This document shows positions 58,780-64,000 of a stretch of DNA of 64,000 bases, one piece after another. Within the stretch, counting starts at the first letter, position 1. Each line of letters opens with the position of its first letter. Source of the DNA: Stentor roeselii (Eukaryota; Ciliophora; Heterotrichea; Heterotrichida; Stentoridae); the NCBI GenBank assembly GCA_006503475.1, contig RSEH01000207.1, positions 1 through 64,000 of the forward strand. The letters run 5' to 3'. The notes beneath the pieces are model-generated. The model did no database searches and was not told where the DNA came from. It was given only the letters and a program-made list of their open reading frames with translations. Position numbers and translations under genes: made by a program.

Positions 58780-59868
58780 TTATTTTCCTAACAAAACCGA
58801 ATAATTCCCTCCACCCAAGTAACTTCCAGCGACGAGTACCTTAGAAACTCCAGTCTTCACTTTTCCATCAAAGAAATTCCCAGTAAGTTCAAGCGGCTGA
58901 CGTAAGTTCATCAGTCGAAAACTTTTATTCTGCTTAAACCTTACATTAGAAAGTGCCAAGACCCCAGCAGCGACCTGAGTACTTCCAAGAGCTCCAAGTA
59001 ACATTCCAGCGAATGACTGAACACTAGAGACCTTACAAGCAAACAAAGAAGAACTAATAGCAAGTACCTCGGCGTAGTCCTTTTCACTATTTGCTAAACC
59101 ATCAAGTACCGCAAAGTCGACTCTAGTCTGAGAACCAAGACATTTTTTCACAGCTCTTCGCAACCCTTCAGCATTTTCATCAGGTCTCAACAAGTACCTT
59201 CCATCTGAAGTCCTTTCAAAAGCCTCGACCTTGGCAAGGACCTGAGCGTCTCGAGCCTTCGCAGATTTTTCACTTTCTATTAAAAGAGCAGTTGCGCCTT
59301 CAGCAAGAACAGTTCCTCGACAGTTCTTGTCAAAACTTTTGACAGCCCCGTGAGGATTACCTAAATCTACAGTATTTAAAATGCCTAAAGGCAACAGCTT
59401 GTCATAGAAATAACTTTGGACTGAGTGAGACACGCCGACTAACAACACCTTGTCAACTAGTCCTGAATGAATTTTAAAGAAGGCGGAACAGACACCGTCT
59501 AAAGACCCAAGTGGAGAAAGTTTTAACTCGCTGTTGCTTAATCGCAGCATTGACCGCAATGACTTCATCAGGGGCCAGTCGAGAGTCCCTGAAACGCAAG
59601 ACTCGAGGATTAAGTTGACTTCTGAAGGACTTGTTTTACTTGAAGTTAAGGCTTCGGAACCTGCGAGATAAGCGTATTGAAGACCTGGAGTTTCATGGGT
59701 CTCTGAAATTTCTTGCATGAAGGACCTTGGAATTGAAAATAGTCGTCGGGGGGAGTAGTGAGGGTCGCTTGTTATTCCTGAATTGCCTTCGAAGAGACTT
59801 GTCCAAAGAGATGAGGAGGTACTTCCGAGGGAGGTTACTGAGCCGATACCTGTGATAACAGCTCTCAT
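58780..59868 (-). CDS. Beta-ketoacyl-ACP synthase-like protein lacking both catalytic His
   Basis: The 362 residues (family about 410) begin AVITGIGSVTSLGS like FabF/KAS II and end in a normal last strand (LGGGNYSVLLGK). The nucleophile Cys is present at 127 (LDGVCSAF). The first catalytic His motif (AHGTSTP) reads DGLANSEKD (256-264). The second (KSxxGHxxGAAG) reads QSFAGMLLGALG (284-295), with Met in place of His. Condensing enzymes need Cys plus two His (or His/Asn) to decarboxylate and condense malonyl-ACP, so synthase activity is unlikely. A thioesterase-like, acyl-binding or chain-length-factor-like role is possible. Confidence 0.85.
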   Translation of the reverse strand: MRAVITGIGSVTSLGSTSSSLWTSLFEGNSGITSDPHYSPRRLFSIPRSFMQEISETHETPGLQYAYLAGSEALTSSKTSPSEVNLILESCVSGTLDWPLMKSLRSMLRLSNSELKLSPLGSLDGVCSAFFKIHSGLVDKVLLVGVSHSVQSYFYDKLLPLGILNTVDLGNPHGAVKSFDKNCRGTVLAEGATALLIESEKSAKARDAQVLAKVEAFERTSDGRYLLRPDENAEGLRRAVKKCLGSQTRVDFAVLDGLANSEKDYAEVLAISSSLFACKVSSVQSFAGMLLGALGSTQVAAGVLALSNVRFKQNKSFRLMNLRQPLELTGNFFDGKVKTGVSKVLVAGSYLGGGNYSVLLGK

Positions 59869-59969
59869 ATATTAATATGCATAAAAGTCCTGGAACTCAG
59901 TCTAAGGACTCTTTACTTTTTTTTATGTATTAGTTACTTAGAAACTGCTCGGAATCTAGAGTTAATCTT

Positions 59970-60773
59970 ATGAAAAAAGGACAGAAATTGATGAATGCTG
60001 CGAATTTTCAGTCGATTGTTTATCGTGATATGCAGAATAAGGATAACTCGAAATTTGTGAAAATACTGCCGAAGTCCAACCCGATGCAGAAAGTTAGAAA
60101 CCCATCTATTCGCAAATCACTTTCCCCAGTTCGTGAGAATAAAAAAAGAATACCTGACTATTTAACCCACGCTCAGAACAAGACCTACAATTTCGACATC
60201 CACGCTTCAATAGAAAATAAAAAACTCGAAGACCTTGAATCTTTTTTTGTCGAAAAGTTCAAGAAAGTCTCGAAAAAGATGCAAGAAACAGGAAAAAGCA
60301 CGAATTCCGAGAGTCTCAACGAGAAAAAACCTGAAAAGCACGACATTCTCGAAACCGGATCAGAAGAACAACCCATCTACATGAGCAGAATGAGAAAAGA
60401 CCTTCTTCAAACTGAACTCGAAGTAAATCAAGAGCTAGACCTCGAAGAACTTCAAGGAAAATCAAAAGAAACCTCTCCAGTCATCGAGTTCAAAAAGAAA
60501 AAACAAGACTTTTCAATTCCTTACAGTCAAAAATTTATCATCCTCAACAAAAGAACCTCAAAATTTTTCTCTTCTTTCGAGTCTCAAGGCCGAAGAGACC
60601 TAAGCCAACAGCCGAGTTCTTCAACGCTTTTAAAAGAACCAATAAAGCTTCCTTCAACGCTTTTAAAAGAACCAATAAAGCTTCCAGTGATCCGCAGGCC
60701 TAAATTTTACGACCCGACTCCAATGCCAAGCGACTTCCAGTTAAGCAAAGACATGATTTTACCTGAATACTAA
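59970..60773 (+). CDS. Disordered basic protein with exact 11-residue duplication
   Basis: The 267 residues are Lys/Ser/Glu-rich, mostly disordered, with short helical stretches (about 80-105 and 140-165). STLLKEPIKLP occurs twice in tandem (33-bp exact unit at 60619-60684). No family is recognised. The ATG at 59970 follows an AT-rich leader. The next gene starts 12 bp after its stop, and the two share a compositional style, so they may act in the same structure, but this is a guess. Confidence 0.78.
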   Translation: MKKGQKLMNAANFQSIVYRDMQNKDNSKFVKILPKSNPMQKVRNPSIRKSLSPVRENKKRIPDYLTHAQNKTYNFDIHASIENKKLEDLESFFVEKFKKVSKKMQETGKSTNSESLNEKKPEKHDILETGSEEQPIYMSRMRKDLLQTELEVNQELDLEELQGKSKETSPVIEFKKKKQDFSIPYSQKFIILNKRTSKFFSSFESQGRRDLSQQPSSSTLLKEPIKLPSTLLKEPIKLPVIRRPKFYDPTPMPSDFQLSKDMILPEY

Positions 60774-60785
60774 TCTTTTCTATAA

Positions 60786-62330
60786 ATGGAAGAACTTTTA
60801 GAAGACTTTCTTGAACAACTTGAAACCTTCCAAAAATCTTTCAAGTCTCGCATGTCAAAGGCGAATCATCTGTTTTGGGCTGAAGCTGAAGAGTGTCGAA
60901 TTTTAGAACTGCTTTCAGAGTGCTCGAAACAGAACCAACACTTGCAACATCAGATTGACTTGATTTTAGGAATCAATGAGGCGGACTTGAAGAATGACTC
61001 GGATCAGTTGAGGATTGAGATTCAAGGTTTGAATGAGTCGATTTGGAAAACTTGTCATGAGATTCAAGGGCTTGATGGGCAGATTAGCAAAAAGGAAGAA
61101 GTTATTGCTGAACTTTCAGCAAGAATCGAAAAAATCAACCCTCCAGATTTCGCTTCGATTGGTTTGCCAAATGAATGGAAGTACCTCGAAGGAAAACAAA
61201 TTGAATATGAAATCATTTCGCCGAGGTTTTTGAATGACTCAGAAGACTCGTTGAAGGACTTTAATGAAGTCACTGTTTTTTCACCTAGTAATAAAGTGAA
61301 GAGAAATACTTGCAAGTCACTTGATATGCAGAATAATTGTTTTTTTGATACTGAAGAGTTTAGAAGGGTTTATGGAAAGGAAAAACTTCAAGAAGGGAAG
61401 AAAAATGAGGGAATGAAAGATGAGGGTCGAAATGAAAGAGAGGAATGGGAAGAATTTAAAGAGGAAAAAAATCATTTGAAAAGTGAAGAAGATGAGAAAA
61501 GGATCAGTGATCAGCTTCATGAAGAGAGACAAGGAGTTATTATTGAGTATAAAGAAGAAACTCAGATTGAGTTTGAAGAAAGAAATGAAAATAATGAAGG
61601 GGATCTCGAAGTTCAAGGAATTACTGAACTCCATTTAAAAAAAGTGGAAAATGGTCTGGATGTTGACAGAGAAAATAAAGGGGATATAAATGATAATGCT
61701 GTAATCAGCATCGTTTCGAAATGGGAAGAATGGGATGAGGATCTAGTCAAAGATAAATTAACCCTTGATGATAATGAAAAAACCTCCAAGGTTAATCTTA
61801 AGATCCTAGAACAAAAAGAAATTCAAGAGGAAATACTCAACAAAAACTCAACTTATTCACCAAAACTTAAAAAAAATACTTTAAATACAATAGAAGAATC
61901 TCAAAATCTCCGTAAAGGATTAGAGCATTCGATTTCTATTGAAACTTCTGGAAAAATAGAAAATTTCAACAATGAAATGAGAATCAAAGAGTCTCAAGAA
62001 AATGCTGATGATTTTGAACCTGCTCACAAAGTCAAATGCTTTTCAAGTCAATCCAATGAATATAGTCCAGACATTCAAAAAAACATTAAAAATGATTCAC
62101 CTGAAAAACAACCAGAGCTATTCTCTCCATCAGAAACCATAAACCCTGAAGGCAATACTGAAGAAGTAAAAATTTCTGTTAAAAGTCCAACAAAGGAGCA
62201 GCCTGTCGTCAACAGTGTAAAAAAAGAAGACCCTCCGAAGAGATTTTTCAAGTATCAGCCAAGAGTTATTCCGAAAAAAATCCAGGCTGCGAAAAACCAA
62301 AAAGATGACTTCTTTGATGAACTTTTATAA
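60786..62330 (+). CDS. Coiled-coil, acidic low-complexity protein
   Basis: The protein has 514 residues. Residues 1-125 form a coiled coil (LLEDFLEQLETFQKSFKSRM, ISKKEEVIAELSARIEKI). About 180-330 are extremely Glu/Lys/Asn-rich. The C-terminal third is disordered, ending with a basic RFFKYQPRVIPKKIQ and FFDELL. The FFDELL end echoes the FxELE motifs of the 961-residue protein at 18458-21343. No family is recognised. Starts 12 bp after the previous stop. Confidence 0.82.
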   Translation: MEELLEDFLEQLETFQKSFKSRMSKANHLFWAEAEECRILELLSECSKQNQHLQHQIDLILGINEADLKNDSDQLRIEIQGLNESIWKTCHEIQGLDGQISKKEEVIAELSARIEKINPPDFASIGLPNEWKYLEGKQIEYEIISPRFLNDSEDSLKDFNEVTVFSPSNKVKRNTCKSLDMQNNCFFDTEEFRRVYGKEKLQEGKKNEGMKDEGRNEREEWEEFKEEKNHLKSEEDEKRISDQLHEERQGVIIEYKEETQIEFEERNENNEGDLEVQGITELHLKKVENGLDVDRENKGDINDNAVISIVSKWEEWDEDLVKDKLTLDDNEKTSKVNLKILEQKEIQEEILNKNSTYSPKLKKNTLNTIEESQNLRKGLEHSISIETSGKIENFNNEMRIKESQENADDFEPAHKVKCFSSQSNEYSPDIQKNIKNDSPEKQPELFSPSETINPEGNTEEVKISVKSPTKEQPVVNSVKKEDPPKRFFKYQPRVIPKKIQAAKNQKDDFFDELL

Positions 62331-62401
62331 GTTTAATAACTTGTTTCATGAGCTGGTCTTTCAAGATAATTGGTTACTAGAGGTAATTATTAATAACTAT
62401 T

Positions 62402-62785
62402 TCAATTCGATTTTTGAAGTTTACAAACAGAACATTTTGTATCTGCTTCTTTATTTGTCATCTGGCATCTGATGCATCTCCAAGGTCCTGCTCGGACAGC
62501 AGCTTTTTTAACAAATACATACATCCCTTGTCCTGTAATATTTTTTAAAGCTTCGTTGAAGGTTTCTTCATTTGATATCGGTTTAAAGGCTGCTATTCGG
62601 TCGTTCAATTCAATATACCCGAAATCTCGATCTTTATAATTCAAATTCATGAAATCCTTTAAATAAGAATAGTTGTTTTTTAAAGGGTACTCTCTGATGA
62701 CTGTGTAAGTCATATGCTCAAGGATAAAGAATTTGAGTCCTCTAAAATCACTGATCATTATTTTTATAGACATTTTTTGGCACAT
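62402..62785 (-). CDS. Small RanBP2-type zinc-finger protein
   Basis: The protein has 127 residues. The C-terminal 30 have a RanBP2/Npl4-type finger (GPWRCIRCQMTNKEADTKCSVC), which binds ubiquitin or single-stranded RNA. The rest looks like a small alpha/beta ubiquitin-fold or PB1-like domain (ISDFRGLKFFILEHMTYTVI to GMYVFVKK), only suggestive. The start is the first ATG at 62785; a second in frame is at 62773. The frame is open further upstream without an ATG. It ends in TGA. Confidence 0.72.
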   Translation of the reverse strand: MCQKMSIKIMISDFRGLKFFILEHMTYTVIREYPLKNNYSYLKDFMNLNYKDRDFGYIELNDRIAAFKPISNEETFNEALKNITGQGMYVFVKKAAVRAGPWRCIRCQMTNKEADTKCSVCKLQKSN

Positions 62786-62942
62786 GGAAGATAAAGTTTG
62801 AATGGGATTATTAAGAGTTTGTATCTTTAGATTTATTGTAATATTCAAATATCTTTAACAATTTTCAGCAAAACTTTCAAAGATCAGATAGTTGTTGTTG
62901 TTAAACATATTTAATGATTTCCTTATAACTATTTAAACCATA

Positions 62943-63572
62943 TCAATCTCTTACCAACTCTTCATTCCCTGCCCTGATCTCAAATATCTTGGGAAATATT
63001 TCTTTTACATAAAACCCATTCTGCCTACACATCTGCAAAAAAACCTCTTCAGTATCAATCCTTCTTCTATTATTAAGCCAAAATATAGCCCCAAGTCCAA
63101 TTAGTGCCTTTAAAGTGTTAATAAGTAGCGGAAACGACTTCAAATAAATCAAAATATCAGAAGCCAAGACAAGGTCGAACTTCTGAAGTAAATGCAAGTC
63201 CTGTCCCCAAAGATCTGCTTATTCCTTACGAGGAAAGAATTCCAATTCAACTCCGTTTTCCTTCGCATTAAACATAATATTTTCCCTTACTTCTTCATCC
63301 GGGCAGTCACTAGCAGTGACATCAACTTCCAAAATCCTTAAAAAAATTGAAAGAATTCCACTTCCAGATCCCAATTCAAGAACCTTTTTCCCTTTCAAAA
63401 ATTCAACCTGTCCCTTTAAAAACTCCGCAAAAATCTGATTTCCAGGCCAGACTTGATTCGCATTAAATCGATGAAACGAAAATTCCCTGATTTTTAAATG
63501 AACTCCTCCAAAATCATGAGAATTTTCATCATAAATCTGTTGAAACTCGTCTTCTCCAAATAAATCATTCAT
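62943..63572 (-). CDS. METTL21-like protein methyltransferase, two exons
   Basis: Exons 63572-63230 and 63214-62943 are joined by a 15-nt intron to give 204 residues. The family-16 methyltransferase pattern is clear: QVWPGNQIFAEFL, motif I KVLELGSGSGILSIF, acidic VTASDCPDEEV, FFPHLWGQDL across the splice junction, then FDLVLASDILIYLKSF and a C-terminal beta-strand. This family (METTL21, METTL18, EEF-KMT) methylates Lys or His in translation factors and chaperones. The exact substrate is unknown. It ends in TGA. Confidence 0.88.
63215..63229 (-). other. 15-nt intron of the METTL21-like gene
   Basis: GTAAGGAATAAGCAG on the minus strand. Removing it deletes an in-frame TAA, rebuilds Pro-His-Leu-Trp-Gly and unites the two halves of the methyltransferase. 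Confidence 0.92.
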
Positions 63573-63584
63573 ATTTCCTATTAC

Positions 63585-63974
63585 CTAGTTAACCTTGTTT
63601 TCACCGTTTTCTAGTTTAATCTCTCTTCCCGAGTCCACATTTTTACCATCATCAATCGGCACATTCGACTGTCGGTGCTTAAGCCAAACGTAAAGCAAAA
63701 AAGGAATCGTCAAGAAAGGATAGTAAATCAACATCGCAATTCCTATTCTCGGACCTGCCTTCGCACAAATTGGAGGAGCAGAATGATCTGAATTGTAAAG
63801 TTCTTCACATTCATCATCAAACCTCGCCTTGGTCAAGCCGATCCACACTAAAATCGCTAAATAATGGCAGACCCAAGCTAAATTCGAAAACAAGAAAGCC
63901 AAGCGCATATGTGGCTTTCCTTGAATAAACAGAAGAATTACAACAATAACTGCCGCACAGTTAACAAGACTCAT
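63585..63974 (-). CDS. Membrane protein, possibly continuing beyond the window
   Basis: The 129 residues from ATG 63974 have two to three membrane spans (VNCAAVIVVILLFIQ, LAFLFSNLAWVCHYLAILVWIG, IGIAMLIYYPFLTIPFLLYVW) and an acidic tail. The same frame stays open to the window edge upstream of that ATG (reading GFYITLEI), so the gene may be longer and cut by position 64000. No family is recognised. It ends 12 bp from the methyltransferase ATG. Confidence 0.65.
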   Translation of the reverse strand: MSLVNCAAVIVVILLFIQGKPHMRLAFLFSNLAWVCHYLAILVWIGLTKARFDDECEELYNSDHSAPPICAKAGPRIGIAMLIYYPFLTIPFLLYVWLKHRQSNVPIDDGKNVDSGREIKLENGENKVN

Positions 63975-64000
63975 TATCTCTAAGGTAATGTAAAAACCTG

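Noticed and set aside
1-64000. TGA read as Trp (Blepharisma-type code)
   Set aside because: Conserved domains here use TGG for Trp and show no in-frame TGA, and several genes end naturally at TGA (18118, 45005, 56014, 62402, 62943). The one in-frame TGA lies in a broken kinase.
1-64000. tRNA, rRNA or CRISPR arrays
   Set aside because: I saw no cloverleaf with the GTTCRANNC box, no rRNA core sequence and no spaced palindromic repeats.

Overview
The window looks like one end of a macronuclear chromosome of a heterotrich ciliate, closest in character to Stentor. It opens with about 77 bases of CACCCTAA telomeric repeat. Seven well-supported spliceosomal introns are each exactly 15 nt, start GTAA and end AG. 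TAA, TAG and TGA all close genes, and long conserved genes contain no in-frame TGA, which fits the standard code. Genus-level placement is an inference from these features.

Region 1 (about 1-14,000) is AT-rich, gene-poor and subtelomeric. It holds a B-box/WD-like gene with a strange intron-shaped tandem repeat (487-1450), a decayed protein kinase on the minus strand (about 3190-4640), a decayed ubiquitin-E2/U-box copy (about 4800-5330), an intact-looking vWA-E2-U-box fusion gene (5973-7879), a cytosolic trypsin-like protease (8830-10038) and an atypical protein kinase (11271-12977).

Region 2 (14,001-40,800) is gene dense. It encodes MoaA/MOCS1A, an importin-beta (importin-4/5-like), a coiled-coil protein, a nine-repeat SHIPPO/ODF3 protein, an RCC1-repeat protein, a coiled-coil protein with one 15-nt intron, a C2H2 protein, a large Cys-rich protein, a tail-anchored TPR protein, an RBR E3 ligase, a 2-aminoethylphosphonate transaminase (PhnW), another coiled-coil protein, an MFS transporter and a DHHC palmitoyltransferase.

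Region 3 (40,859-64,000) is even tighter. From 42,826 to 54,520 there is a continuous minus-strand run: FYVE-like finger, importin-alpha-like, a basic protein, EMG1/Nep1, secreted MsrA, a three-exon ankyrin protein, a CAP protein with a His-rich tail, a three-exon multipass RING protein and an acyl-CoA oxidase-like protein. It is followed by RanBPM (SPRY-LisH-CTLH), a TPR protein, a ketoacyl-synthase-like protein, two disordered/coiled-coil proteins, a RanBP2-finger protein, a METTL21-like methyltransferase and a membrane protein at the window edge.

Neighbouring genes are often 5-50 bp apart and one convergent pair overlaps at its stop codons. I see no operon-like functional grouping. Recurring themes are ubiquitin signalling (vWA-E2-U-box, RBR, membrane RING, RanBPM/GID), nuclear transport (importin-alpha and importin-beta) and cilia/cytoskeleton (SHIPPO, coiled coils). 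Several enzyme-fold proteins have lost catalytic residues: a TGS1-like methyltransferase, a ketoacyl synthase and an acyl-CoA oxidase. The most unusual items are the vWA-E2-U-box fusion, its 80-nt intervening sequence bounded by CAAGG repeats, and the intron-shaped minisatellite in the first gene.
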